From RUG14871 sp045539425 (GTDB lineage Bacteria > Bacillota_I > Bacilli_A > Erysipelotrichales > Erysipelotrichaceae): DNA of 64,000 nt. The DNA lies in the NCBI GenBank assembly GCA_045539425.1, contig JAZQFH010000011.1:33245-97244 (forward strand), in the 5' to 3' direction. Shown here piece after piece: positions 1 through 8,419 of the stretch; position 1 is the stretch's first letter, and each line of letters starts with the position of its first letter. The notes under the pieces were generated by a model that ran no database searches, was not told where the DNA came from, and saw only the letters and a list, made by a program, of their open reading frames with translations. The position numbers and the translations under genes were made by a program.

Positions 1-404
1 AGGATGATCATGACAAGCTTGGCAAGTTCTGACGGCTGCAGCGTGAAGCCAACAAACGGAACACGGATCCAGCCGCGGGAACCGCCGATCGAGCCGAAGA
101 ACATCGTCGCAATCAACATAAGACCCATGCCCACGACGATCTCATTGAAATACTTCTTTACCATATCAAAACTGAAGTAGTTCGCCGTCCAGACCATGCC
201 GACGTAACTGGCCACAAAGATGATCAGCTGACGGATGGTGGTACGGAAGAGTTTGGCCATCGTGACCTTGGTGGAGTCCATGTTGGCGCTTACCTGCATG
301 ACCACGCCGAAAATGCCGAGAAGAATGACCGTCCAGTGTAATAAGCGGTCGTAGCCTTCCGGCATCATATAGAGTTTCCGTGAGAGTCTGCGGTTAAATT
401 TCAT
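1..404 (-). CDS. FtsW/RodA-family SEDS protein, N-terminal part
   Basis: Reading leftward from an ATG at 404, the frame is open to the window edge, so only about 134 N-terminal residues are present. Three or more hydrophobic segments are seen, followed by a GSRGWIRVPF block and LQPSELAKL, the signature of SEDS peptidoglycan polymerases (FtsW, RodA, SpoVE). These membrane glycosyltransferases polymerise lipid II during division or elongation. The visible part does not tell FtsW from RodA. There is no Shine-Dalgarno; a TTGAAT-16-TATATT promoter ends 4 nt before the ATG, which suggests a leaderless message. The gene is divergent from def. Confidence 0.88.
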   Translation of the reverse strand, partial: MKFNRRLSRKLYMMPEGYDRLLHWTVILLGIFGVVMQVSANMDSTKVTMAKLFRTTIRQLIIFVASYVGMVWTANYFSFDMVKKYFNEIVVGMGLMLIATMFFGSIGGSRGWIRVPFVGFTLQPSELAKLVMII

Positions 405-408
405 CAGT

Positions 409-436
409 AATATACTATCAAAAAAGACGCATTCAA
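409..436 (-). promoter_or_regulatory. Promoter of the SEDS gene, possibly leaderless
   Basis: On the minus strand TTGAAT (436-431), a 16-nt spacer and TATATT (414-409) form a sigma-A type promoter. Only 4 nt separate the -10 box from the ATG at 404 and no ribosome binding site exists, so transcription probably starts at or very near the start codon. Confidence 0.5.
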
Positions 437-659
437 ACAAGACGCCGCTTTTTGGGTAAGCGAAAACTAACTGCTGTGGAAAGTGTCACAGAAACTTACG
501 TACATTCAGCAGAAAATGTCGCTTATTTCAAGGCGTGAAAAATGTGTAAATGTGCCCATTTCTACGTGGGATTCTCACATTTTTGAAGTCGCTTTCATTC
601 CGTAAGCGCTTTCTTTTAGAAATGAGACATTTTATAAGCATATTTTATTCTTTTGCATA

Positions 660-688
660 TTGCCTTAGGCATCTTTTTTCTTTATAAT
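660..688 (+). promoter_or_regulatory. sigma-A promoter of def-rnjA
   Basis: TTGCCT at 660-665, a 17-nt spacer, and a perfect TATAAT at 683-688. It lies 75 nt upstream of the def start and is the only good promoter before the def-rnjA pair. Confidence 0.7.
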
Positions 689-762
689 ATGGGCGTCAAG
701 ATTTCTATCTCTAATAAATCATTAAATATAGATATCTTAGTTATATTAGAAAGGTATCGTTT

Positions 763-1338
763 TTGTTTATGGAAAACAATTATGTGAATATTCTTCCGGA
801 TACCGATCGGCATCTGAGAGAAAAAAGCGTGGATGTCAGATTACCGCTTTCAAAAAAAGATCAAGAGGTCATGGAAGGCCTCATCAAATATGTCGTCGAT
901 TCCCGTAACGAGGAACTCGCAGAACAATATCATCTGCAGGCTGCCAGCGGCTTAGCCGCCCCGCAAATCGGCGTCAACCGTAACATGATCGTCGTAGTCA
1001 CGGACGAAGAAGATGAAGAAGGCAACGTGGAACAGAAAATCACGGCCTTAGTCAATCCGAAGATCGTCTCTTACTCGGAACAGTATTCCTATTTATCCAA
1101 CGGTGAAGGCTGCCTGTCTGTCCCGGAAACTCATGAAGGATATGTTCCGCGTCATGCCCGCATCACGGTGGAAGCCTACGACTATCTGGCAAAAAAGAAG
1201 GTCAAAATCAGAGCCCGGGGATACTATGCCATCGTGCTTCAGCACGAAATCGATCACCTGTCCGGCATCCTCTATTATGACCACATCAACAAGGTCGATC
1301 CGTACCATGAAATTGCGGACGCAATCGTGATCGACTAA
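763..1338 (+). CDS. def: Peptide deformylase
   Basis: Removes the formyl group from the N-terminal methionine of new proteins; a metal-dependent hydrolase acting at the ribosome exit. All three family motifs are present: GLAAPQ (residues 63-68), EGCLSVP with metal ligand Cys117, and HEIDH (161-165) with two His ligands and the catalytic Glu. At 191 aa with an insertion after motif I it fits the longer Gram-positive type-2 form. AGAAAGG at 748-754 lies 8 nt before a TTG at 763 but 14 nt before the ATG at 769, so the TTG start is preferred. The gene is 18 nt upstream of rnjA and probably cotranscribed. Confidence 0.95.
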   Translation: MFMENNYVNILPDTDRHLREKSVDVRLPLSKKDQEVMEGLIKYVVDSRNEELAEQYHLQAASGLAAPQIGVNRNMIVVVTDEEDEEGNVEQKITALVNPKIVSYSEQYSYLSNGEGCLSVPETHEGYVPRHARITVEAYDYLAKKKVKIRARGYYAIVLQHEIDHLSGILYYDHINKVDPYHEIADAIVID

Positions 1339-1356
1339 ACCTCGAAAGGAGGTCCT

Positions 1357-3144
1357 ATGAAACGCAAACAGACAGCTGTAAGGATCCAGTCGGATATCAG
1401 CTCCATCTCGCAGGGAACAGAGCGTGTTTTAAAACCGACGGATACGTTTGTTTATGCCTTAGGCGGCCTGGATGAAGTCGGAAAAAACATGTACTGCGTC
1501 GAGCATGGTGACACCATCATCATCATCGACTGCGGCGTCAAGTTCCCGGAAGAAAGCCTTCTGGGGGTTGACTATGTCATTCCGGATTTCACACATCTGA
1601 TACGGAATGAGGAGAAGATCAAGGCTCTGATCATCACGCATGGTCACGAGGATCACATCGGCTCCATCCCCTTCCTGATTCAGTCCGTCAAGATACCGAA
1701 AATCTACGCCCCGCGCTTTGCGGCAAGCTTAATCGAGAAGAAACTGGAAGAGCGGCGCTCCAATCGCCAGGTTCCCATCGAAGTTATCGATGAGAGCTCG
1801 CGTATTGAATGCGGACCGCTTGTCGTCGGTTTCTTCAACACCATCCACTCCATCCCGGACTCCCTGGGTGTTTTAGTCAATACCCCGAACGGCAGAATTG
1901 TGGAAACCGGAGACTTCAAGTTTGACCTGACCCCGGTCGGAACCAATTCCGACTATCAGAAGCTGGCCTACATGGGCGAGATCGGTGTCACTTTACTGAT
2001 GAGTGACAGCACCAACTCCGAGATCAATGACTTCTCCGCCAGTGAGAAGCAGGTTGCGGCCAGCATTAACGACATTATCAAAAAGGTACGGGGACGCATC
2101 ATCATCTCCACCTTCTCTTCCAACGTCCACCGTGTCCAGCAGATTCTGGAAGGTGCGGTCAGCTGCGGAAGAAAGATTGCCATCAGCGGACGCTCGATGG
2201 AAACCGTCATTGAGATTGCCCGCAACCTCGGCCACATCCATGTGCCCGATGAAGCGTTTGTCTCATTGGAGATGATCAGCACCGTTCCGGCAAACAAGTT
2301 ATTAATTCTCTGCACCGGCAGCCAGGGGGAACCATTAGCCGCCTTAAGCCGAATTGCCAACGGTACGCACCGTGACATTCGCATCATGCCGGGAGATACG
2401 GTCGTCTTCTCTTCAAGCGCCATCCCGGGCAACCAGCAGAGCATCTCCAAAGTCGTCAACTCCTTAACCAGAGCCGGCGCCAATGTATTGACCAACACCC
2501 CGCTGACTTCCCTTCATACGACGGGACACGCCTCGCGGGAAGAGCAGAAGCTGATGTTGCAGCTGACAAAGCCGAAGTACTTCATGCCGATGCATGGCGA
2601 ATACCGGATGTTACGGATCCATGGGGAAACGGCCGTGGAAACAGGCGTGGCTCCGGAAAACGTCTTCATCTGCGCAAACGGAGATGTTGTAGTACTGCGT
2701 GACGGGGAAGCATTCCTCTCCTCGGTCCGTGTACAGACAGACGCCATCTACGTTGACGGAAACGACGCCTCCGGCTTAAGCACGGCCGTCATCAAAGACC
2801 GCAAGATTTTGGCGGATAACGGCTTAGTCTCAGTCATTGTGGCCATCGACTCCCGCTCCAACAAGATCATCTGCCGTCCTTCCATCGTCAGCCGCGGCTT
2901 CGTCTTTATCAAGGACTCCCAGCCGCTCTTAAAGGAAGCGGAACTGATTGTCTATGATGCTTTACGGCGCAAGATGATGGAAAAGACAACCTTCGGTGAG
3001 TTAAAGAATACGATCCGGAACTCCTTAGAGCCTTTCCTCTATCAGAAGACCCACCGTTCCCCGATCGTCATTCCGGTCATTCTGAACCATAAAGATGCCA
3101 TGGCACAGATCCTTAACCGCCAGGCAGGATACTCACAGAACTAA
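1357..3144 (+). CDS. rnjA: Ribonuclease J
   Basis: Metallo-beta-lactamase/beta-CASP RNase of 595 aa, which acts as 5'-3' exonuclease and endonuclease in mRNA decay and rRNA maturation in Bacillota. The zinc motif HGHEDHIG is at residues 95-102, a GDFKFD motif follows near 185, and the beta-CASP region and C-terminal domain are full length. A perfect AAAGGAGGT precedes the ATG. It follows def by 18 nt and ends at a strong terminator. Only one RNase J paralogue is visible here, so the choice of J1 over J2 is by overall resemblance. Confidence 0.93.
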   Translation: MKRKQTAVRIQSDISSISQGTERVLKPTDTFVYALGGLDEVGKNMYCVEHGDTIIIIDCGVKFPEESLLGVDYVIPDFTHLIRNEEKIKALIITHGHEDHIGSIPFLIQSVKIPKIYAPRFAASLIEKKLEERRSNRQVPIEVIDESSRIECGPLVVGFFNTIHSIPDSLGVLVNTPNGRIVETGDFKFDLTPVGTNSDYQKLAYMGEIGVTLLMSDSTNSEINDFSASEKQVAASINDIIKKVRGRIIISTFSSNVHRVQQILEGAVSCGRKIAISGRSMETVIEIARNLGHIHVPDEAFVSLEMISTVPANKLLILCTGSQGEPLAALSRIANGTHRDIRIMPGDTVVFSSSAIPGNQQSISKVVNSLTRAGANVLTNTPLTSLHTTGHASREEQKLMLQLTKPKYFMPMHGEYRMLRIHGETAVETGVAPENVFICANGDVVVLRDGEAFLSSVRVQTDAIYVDGNDASGLSTAVIKDRKILADNGLVSVIVAIDSRSNKIICRPSIVSRGFVFIKDSQPLLKEAELIVYDALRRKMMEKTTFGELKNTIRNSLEPFLYQKTHRSPIVIPVILNHKDAMAQILNRQAGYSQN

Positions 3145-3156
3145 AAAAGAATTACG

Positions 3157-3215
3157 AAAAAAGACGGTACCTGTGAAACAAATCGTAATACGATTGTTTC
3201 CCTTACCGTCTTTTT
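3157..3215 (+). terminator. Terminator after rnjA
   Basis: A long hairpin pairs AAAAGACGGTA with TACCGTCTTTT, with a second inner stem (GAAACAA...TTGTTTC), and ends in a T run. It separates rnjA from the convergent ATPase gene. Confidence 0.85.
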
Positions 3216-3229
3216 GTGATGTCACTCAA

Positions 3230-4438
3230 TTAAATATTGCTTTTGAAAAGCCATTCAGCCAGATCCACAATTCTGATTCCCTCGTATTGATACTCTGCAT
3301 GATGAGTCCTTGCGATCAGCATTTTAGGATATGCGTCTCTTATTTTCAGTAAAGGCTCCACTTCTCTTTCAAAGGTATATTGATTGGCAATATTATCTGA
3401 CACCTGCAAATATAATATTTCATTTCTTTTTTTCGCTACAAAATCAATCTCTTTCTGATACAGTTTCCCAACATATACTTCATATTCTCTTCTCAGCAAT
3501 TCAATGGCGACCATATTTTCATATGCTCTGCCATAATCCATATTGACTGTCCCAAGTCTCGAATATCTGAATATTGGATCACAAACATAGTATTTGTCAT
3601 TTGATTCTAAATACTTTTTCCCCTTTAAATCATATCTGCGTATTTTATAAAACAGAAAAGACCGGCAGATATAAGATATGTAATTGCCAATCGTCTTATC
3701 ATTTGTTTTAATTCTTTTTGATACGAAAGCATCTGAAACATTTTTTGCTGATGATAGATTCGAGATATTGTCAAGCATATAATCAACGAGTTGATCAAGT
3801 ATAGCTTTATTTCGAATATTATACTTTTGTTTTATATCTCGAATTATAAGTGTCTCATAGATTTCGTTTATGTATTTGTATTTGTCCTCATATTCATTAT
3901 ACAGATAAGCCCCTGCCATACCTCCTTCGGAAAAATAACGTTCAAACCCGCTTTCATAATCCGCAATATTGTAATACCTCATGAATTCAGTCAGGGAAAA
4001 CGGATATACTTCTATCTCGTATTGTCTTCCGACAAATAACGTTGCTAAATCACTGCTGGAAAGAAACGCATTTGACCCGGTAAGATACATATCAAACTTT
4101 CCAGCCTCATATAAACTGTTGATTGCTTCCTCAAATCCTTCACATCTCTGTATTTCATCAACTAAAAGATAATTATGAACTCCTGGTTTATATTTTCCGT
4201 CAACGTACTGTTCGAATGACTCGGCATTTCTCAATGGTCTGTATTGCGATTCATTGAAATTAATCGATATCACATTACTACTGTCATTAAGGCCAATAAT
4301 ATACTGATTGAATTGTTCTAAAAGTTTTGATTTACCACATCTTCTGACGCCTGTTATTATCTTTATGTCAGGAGTTCCCATCACATTGATCAGTTTTCTC
4401 AGGTAGTACTCTCTCTTAATAAGCTTCATATTGCTCAC
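3230..4438 (-). CDS. AAA ATPase with DUF4143-like C-terminal domain
   Basis: A 402-aa protein of the AAA_14/DUF4143 class, widespread in bacteria and archaea, often in variable regions and of unproven function. The Walker A loop is at 30-37 (GVRRCGKS), Walker B at 92-95 (LVDE), and a sensor-like LTGSNA at 119-124. The C-terminal region keeps a nuclease-like layout, E307, D332 and Q345, but Gln replaces the usual Glu of the active site, so cleavage activity is doubtful. The gene is clearly richer in A+T than its neighbours, stands alone, and ends in a Lys/Ser/Asn-rich tail, all consistent with acquisition by transfer. Confidence 0.85.
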   Translation of the reverse strand: MSNMKLIKREYYLRKLINVMGTPDIKIITGVRRCGKSKLLEQFNQYIIGLNDSSNVISINFNESQYRPLRNAESFEQYVDGKYKPGVHNYLLVDEIQRCEGFEEAINSLYEAGKFDMYLTGSNAFLSSSDLATLFVGRQYEIEVYPFSLTEFMRYYNIADYESGFERYFSEGGMAGAYLYNEYEDKYKYINEIYETLIIRDIKQKYNIRNKAILDQLVDYMLDNISNLSSAKNVSDAFVSKRIKTNDKTIGNYISYICRSFLFYKIRRYDLKGKKYLESNDKYYVCDPIFRYSRLGTVNMDYGRAYENMVAIELLRREYEVYVGKLYQKEIDFVAKKRNEILYLQVSDNIANQYTFEREVEPLLKIRDAYPKMLIARTHHAEYQYEGIRIVDLAEWLFKSNI

Positions 4439-4879
4439 TACTGTAATCGTTATCCTTTCTATAGGAATATTATACTGTAATATTTCGAATATTTAAATTA
4501 TTTTCATTTTCTCGAATTAGAAAGTGTAAATCAAAGGACCGTGAATTACCGAACAAGGCTTACTGCAGTGCACAGATGTTCTTAAAAACCAGATACTACT
4601 GTTGCCTTACAATGACTTTGACCGCAATCTCAATCATCTATGAAATGTATCATATGCTAAAGGCCGCCGAGCCAGCATGGCAGTGTGCCAACCGATGGTA
4701 AGTTTAAATAGACAAGTGTATCAAAAGACAATTGAGCGAATCGCTTTAAAGTGTAAGGGGGATTGAACAGATGGCTGGTTAGACCTGCACTTACTGTCAT
4801 AATCTCAAGTCCCGTGCAAACTGTACCGTTCTCACGTCTTTTTTTACTTGATTTCTTATTTCAATGCGAAAAAATGAAT
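4439..4879. other. Non-coding gap with a possible decayed reading frame
   Basis: No intact gene is visible in these 441 bases. On the plus strand one frame from 4545 to 4766 reads as a plausible 73-codon protein tail interrupted by a single TGA at 4641-4643; I do not recognise it. It may be a remnant of a deleted gene next to the AT-rich ATPase. No terminal inverted repeats or tRNA-like sequences are seen. Confidence 0.3.
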
Positions 4880-5368
4880 TTAATCCTCTTCTTCCGTCTC
4901 AATTTGTCCTATCATGAGTTCATCAACCTCTTCCAATTGGAAGGGTTCTCCGTATTCACGTACCATGGACTCTTCTCTTACGACCCATTGTTTTCCGAAT
5001 TTGCAGGCATCCTCTCCGACCACCAGCTTCCCGTAAGAAATCGCCTTGCGCAAAGTGCTCTCATTCAGTCCCCACAACTCTGTCGCATCCGTAAAAGCAA
5101 TCAAGCCATCAAACGGTGTATCAACCTTTACTCCGTTTTCATATAATTCTTCACAGGATAAATCAAGTTCATCATCCCATACAATTCCGTATCCTCCCGT
5201 ATCAACTGTTACCTGGGAGAACAAATCAGGATTCATTTGGAAGCGCTGAAATGGAATCCATTTGGTAAAGAGCGGTTTTACATCATAGATTTTTGTAACA
5301 CCTTCCGCAAATTGTACTTGTAAACAATAATCCGGAAGCGGACGTACTGATTTAATTTTGTGAAACAT
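4880..5368 (-). CDS. DUF2442 protein with C-terminal helix-turn-helix region
   Basis: Residues 1-78 match the DUF2442 fold in style (ligand-like beta domain with VTVDTGGYGIVWDDELDLS followed by CEELYENG). Residues 85-150 look like a small helix-turn-helix module: GLNESTLRKAI, then GKLVVGEDACKFGKQWVV, as in DNA-binding partners of this family. It is 11 nt downstream of the DUF4160 gene. Such DUF4160/DUF2442 pairs are common in bacterial accessory DNA and resemble toxin-antitoxin arrangements, but no activity has been shown that I know of. The HTH half could bind the palindrome at 5666-5685. Confidence 0.8.
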   Translation of the reverse strand: MFHKIKSVRPLPDYCLQVQFAEGVTKIYDVKPLFTKWIPFQRFQMNPDLFSQVTVDTGGYGIVWDDELDLSCEELYENGVKVDTPFDGLIAFTDATELWGLNESTLRKAISYGKLVVGEDACKFGKQWVVREESMVREYGEPFQLEEVDELMIGQIETEEED

Positions 5369-5379
5369 GTATCTCTCCT

Positions 5380-5634
5380 TTATTCGAGTGGATCAAGTGC
5401 TTTAAACTGCTGCGTTTCCCACATTGTTAGCAGTTCAGTATTATGAAGTAGTACCCACTCACGTACCATCGCAAGAGCTTTTGAAGGAAAATAACCTTCC
5501 ATTACACTCCCGTTTTGAATATCAATTGCGGCCATATCATCATGATAAATCGCATGAATATGAGGTGGATTATGCTCCGCCTGCTGAAAATACATGCGGA
5601 TGACAATCCCGTAAAATCTGGATAAAACCGGTAT
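5380..5634 (-). CDS. DUF4160 protein, probable AUA start
   Basis: A small protein whose core (SRFYGIVIRMYF, then NPPHIHAIYHDDMAAIDI) is typical of DUF4160. Family members normally begin Met-Pro just before the ISRFYG block. Here that codon is ATA at 5634-5632, placed 7 nt after a perfect AGGAGG (5647-5642). The next in-frame upstream candidate, TTG at 5658, lies only 4 nt after the -10 box and has no ribosome binding site. I therefore place the start at the ATA codon; if ATA cannot initiate, the gene may be translationally crippled. It is the first gene of a two-gene unit with the DUF2442 gene. Confidence 0.7.
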   Translation of the reverse strand: MPVLSRFYGIVIRMYFQQAEHNPPHIHAIYHDDMAAIDIQNGSVMEGYFPSKALAMVREWVLLHNTELLTMWETQQFKALDPLE

Positions 5635-5662
5635 ATGAGTGCCTCCTGTTGATGACAATTAC

Positions 5663-5685
5663 ATTATATCACGTTTCCGTGATAT
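5663..5685 (-). promoter_or_regulatory. Promoter -10 box and overlapping palindromic operator
   Basis: A perfect inverted repeat, ATATCACG-TTTC-CGTGATAT (5666-5685), overlaps a perfect TATAAT (5668-5663) reading toward the DUF4160 gene. A -35 box is not evident. The geometry is that of an operator used for repression, plausibly by the helix-turn-helix protein encoded downstream. Confidence 0.6.
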
Positions 5686-5767
5686 TTGTTCTTTATATTT
5701 CAATCGAAATCATTCTGCGATTCCTTTTCAACTGCTTCACTTTTCATAAGAAACACCGATGCATTTC

Positions 5768-5778
5768 TGTGTTAAAAT
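5768..5778 (+). promoter_or_regulatory. Extended -10 promoter, possibly leaderless
   Basis: TGT-TAAAAT (extended -10 form) ends 6 nt before the ATG at 5785. There is no convincing -35 box and no ribosome binding site, so the transcript may begin at the start codon. Confidence 0.4.
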
Positions 5779-5784
5779 AAGAAC

Positions 5785-6642
5785 ATGAGCACAACATTAA
5801 AGAAAGTACTGATCGGCGTTGTTTCCGCACTGATTATCGCGGGGCTATTGACACTGGACGCCTTATATATCGGACCGAAGAAACTGAAGGTCCGCTACGA
5901 AACCATTGAATCCAATCTGATCAGCGAAGACCTCAACGGACTTACGATCTGCGTCTTCTCCGATCTGCACTATAACAACTTTGTGAACAAGGAGCGCGCC
6001 CAGAAGATCATCGACAAGATCAACGAGCAGAATCCGGATGTGGTATTCTTCCTGGGAGACCTATTCGATCATCCATCTGTCCACGTTCCGGGAGAAGTCT
6101 GTCAGGGTGATCTGATTCAGCTTCTCTCTTCCATCCATGCCCCATATGGCAAATTCGCGGTCTTAGGGAACCACGATCTGGAATCCCCTACCGCAACCGA
6201 TATCGTAAAGAACGTGCTCTATAAAGGCGGATTTGAGCTCAAGGTGAATGAGAACTTCCAGATCCACCTGCAGAAGCACTCCGGCATCCAGATCATCGCC
6301 TTAGACTCAGAACTCTTGGGTGAAATTGATCCCGTTTCCGCCTTTGAGGGAAGCGAAGAGAACATGTACCGCATCGTTCTCTGCCATACCCCGGATACCA
6401 TTGATAAATTAAGCGATTACCAGTTTGACTACATGATGGCCGGCCATTCGCACGGCGGCCAGCTCTATATCCCGCTCATCGGTGCCATCTACATTCCGCA
6501 GTACGCCTATAACTACAACCACGGAAAATATGTCATCGATGCGAAGACACTGGATATCACAAACGGCGTCGGCACGACCCGCAAGGACATCCGCCTCTTC
6601 GCCGATCAGGAGATCGTCGTCTACCGCTACTATCACAAATAG
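5785..6642 (+). CDS. Membrane-anchored calcineurin-like metallophosphoesterase
   Basis: A 285-aa phosphoesterase of the YaeI/YkuE type. An N-terminal membrane anchor (about residues 8-28) is followed by the full metal-binding set: FSDLHYN (about 58-64), GDLFDH, GNHD, and GHSHGG near residue 220. Related proteins hydrolyse phosphodiester bonds in lipids or cell-envelope substrates; the actual substrate is unknown. No Shine-Dalgarno precedes the ATG; the -10 box is 6 nt upstream. The gene is single and is followed by a bidirectional terminator. Confidence 0.88.
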   Translation: MSTTLKKVLIGVVSALIIAGLLTLDALYIGPKKLKVRYETIESNLISEDLNGLTICVFSDLHYNNFVNKERAQKIIDKINEQNPDVVFFLGDLFDHPSVHVPGEVCQGDLIQLLSSIHAPYGKFAVLGNHDLESPTATDIVKNVLYKGGFELKVNENFQIHLQKHSGIQIIALDSELLGEIDPVSAFEGSEENMYRIVLCHTPDTIDKLSDYQFDYMMAGHSHGGQLYIPLIGAIYIPQYAYNYNHGKYVIDAKTLDITNGVGTTRKDIRLFADQEIVVYRYYHK

Positions 6643-6694
6643 AAAAAAGGCATCCTGCTTAAGGAAAATGTATTCCCTAAAAAGATGCTTTTTA
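6643..6694. terminator. Bidirectional terminator
   Basis: AAAAAGGCATC pairs with GATGCTTTTT around a secondary stem. T runs on both strands allow it to serve both the phosphoesterase gene and the convergent htrA gene. Confidence 0.8.
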
Positions 6695-6705
6695 TAGTGT
6701 TCTAA

Positions 6706-8337
6706 TTAACCGCGGATGAAGTCGAAGCTGATCTCTCTGCCGTCACGCTCACAGACGATATTGACCTTGGCACCGGCCTCTAAAGCCGTATAGGTATCGC
6801 CTAAGTCTTCCAGCGTATTGACGCTCTTGTTGTTAATGGAGAGGATCTTATCCCCTACCTGCATGCCGAGCTCTTCCGCCAGGGAGTTTGCCTGGATTTC
6901 AACAATGTAGATGCCGTTTTCAACATTTCTGTCTAAATTGTAGTATTCCGCAGCGTCCGGGGAAGTGATATTGGCATACTTGATGCCGATGGCGCGTCTG
7001 CCGGTCACGTATCCCTGTGTCACCAGGTCGTTAATGACATTCTTCACATCATCGAGTGGGATCGCAAAGCCGATGCCCTCGACGTCTTCATCAATTGTCT
7101 TGGCATTGACGATACCGACGAGTTCCCCGTTCAGATTCATCAGTGCTCCGCCACTGTTGCCCGGGCTGATCGGAGCATCGATCTGAAGCAGAGTCATCTC
7201 CTGACCGTCAATGGTGATCTGACGCTCTTTGGCGCTGACAATACCGCTGGTCACTGAGCCGCCTAAGGAGCCAAGCGGGTTCCCGATGGCGATAATCGAC
7301 TGGCCGACTTTCAGGTTATTGGAGCTGCCTAAGGTGACGGCGTGCAGATTTGTCGCATCCACTTTGATGACCGCCAGGTCCGTATCCGCATAGGTACCGA
7401 TGACCGTTGCCGGATATTCCGTGCCGTCCGTTAAGCGGACCGTGATGCTCTTGGCATTCTTGATAACGTGGTTACAAGTCAGGATGTAGCCGTCGCTGGT
7501 GATAATGACGCCGCTGCCGGCACCGCTCACCACATACTGCTGCATGAACCAGTTGGTCGAGACCGCTTCCGTTTTGATCTCCACGACCGTATCGGCATAT
7601 TTTTCCACCACAGTCGGGATCGTGTTCTCATTTGCCGGCTGGTATAAGTTCGCCTGCTGCGTCGGGCTTTCCACATATTCCACTTCGTGGATCACCGACT
7701 GGCTTGGATTACTCTTCTGGGCTACTTTCGTGCCGATATAGCCGCCGCCGAATGCCAGCGCAAAGGCCAGGATCAAACCGACGATATTGCGCAACATGCC
7801 CTTATTATTCGCTTCACGCACCTGGATCTTTTCATAGTAGTCATTGGTCCTCTTGACTCTCTGATCATTCGCAAAGACCTCATCGAGTGTGCGTTCGAAT
7901 TCATCCTTTTTCTCTTTCGGTTCCATTGCCGGTTTTTCAGCTTCCGCTTTTGGCGCTTCCGCTTCCTTCACCGGTTCGGCTTCGGCACTCTCTTCTTTCA
8001 AAGAAGCCGGCTCTGCGGAAACAGATTCTTCGCTATGCTCAGCTGCTGTTTCTGCCGCAGGTTCTTCTTCCGGCACAGCAGTTTCTGCCTGCTTCTCTTC
8101 CATTAGTTTCTTCTCTAACGCTTCCATGGAAGCTTCGAGCTTCTCTTCCGCCTCTTTTAAGGCCTTGACGCCTTCCGAGACTTCCTCGGTTGCCCCGGTT
8201 TCGATCTTTTCCGCTGCGGCTTCGATTTCTTCCGCCGCCTTTTTCGACTCTTCTCTGATGATATCTTCCGCTTTTTTGGCGGCTTCTGTATTCTCAAGAT
8301 TTTGAGTATTGAATTCCTTGTTTAATTCATCTTCCAT
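6706..8337 (-). CDS. HtrA/DegP-like serine protease with long acidic cytoplasmic domain
   Basis: Surface-located quality-control protease of 543 aa. From the ATG at 8337: an Ala/Glu/Lys-rich charged region (1-175, probably coiled and cytoplasmic), one membrane helix (about 182-203), a trypsin-like domain with the triad H290 (TCNHV), D320 (DTDLAVI) and S395 (GNSGG), then one PDZ domain (about 445-543). A perfect AGGAGG lies 8 nt before the chosen ATG; an upstream in-frame ATG at 8367 has none. Typical HtrA proteins have a far shorter cytoplasmic tail. A CIRCE operator covers the promoter, so heat-stress control by HrcA is likely. Confidence 0.93.
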   Translation of the reverse strand: MEDELNKEFNTQNLENTEAAKKAEDIIREESKKAAEEIEAAAEKIETGATEEVSEGVKALKEAEEKLEASMEALEKKLMEEKQAETAVPEEEPAAETAAEHSEESVSAEPASLKEESAEAEPVKEAEAPKAEAEKPAMEPKEKKDEFERTLDEVFANDQRVKRTNDYYEKIQVREANNKGMLRNIVGLILAFALAFGGGYIGTKVAQKSNPSQSVIHEVEYVESPTQQANLYQPANENTIPTVVEKYADTVVEIKTEAVSTNWFMQQYVVSGAGSGVIITSDGYILTCNHVIKNAKSITVRLTDGTEYPATVIGTYADTDLAVIKVDATNLHAVTLGSSNNLKVGQSIIAIGNPLGSLGGSVTSGIVSAKERQITIDGQEMTLLQIDAPISPGNSGGALMNLNGELVGIVNAKTIDEDVEGIGFAIPLDDVKNVINDLVTQGYVTGRRAIGIKYANITSPDAAEYYNLDRNVENGIYIVEIQANSLAEELGMQVGDKILSINNKSVNTLEDLGDTYTALEAGAKVNIVCERDGREISFDFIRG

Positions 8338-8419
8338 ACACAATACCTCCTGTTTTACAAGTAACATCCTATAAGCGCAATGTGAACTCTATGTGAAGTG
8401 CACCTTTCGCTTTATTTAA

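Larger units (their letters stand above)
405..762. other. Intergenic region between the SEDS gene and def
   Basis: No gene is seen in these 358 bases. The region carries the leftward promoter (409-436) and the rightward promoter (660-688). A weak inverted repeat (AAATGTG...CACATTT, about 545-587) and a cre-like 14-mer at 601-614 with two mismatches to the CcpA consensus are visible. Their roles are uncertain. Confidence 0.5.

Noticed and set aside
545..590. Inverted repeat AAATGTG/CACATTT as a terminator or operator
   Set aside because: The loop is about 28 nt and the arms short; too weak to call.
601..614. cre-like sequence upstream of def
   Set aside because: Two mismatches, and housekeeping genes downstream make CcpA control unlikely; noted only in the intergenic entry.
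4763..5146. 127-aa plus-strand frame overlapping the DUF2442 gene
   Set aside because: It lies opposite a coding gene, has no SD or promoter, and shows no domain.
7687..8305. Long plus-strand frames opposite the start of htrA
   Set aside because: They are antisense to an Ala/Glu-rich region, which gives Ser/Phe-rich peptides without ribosome binding sites; not real genes.
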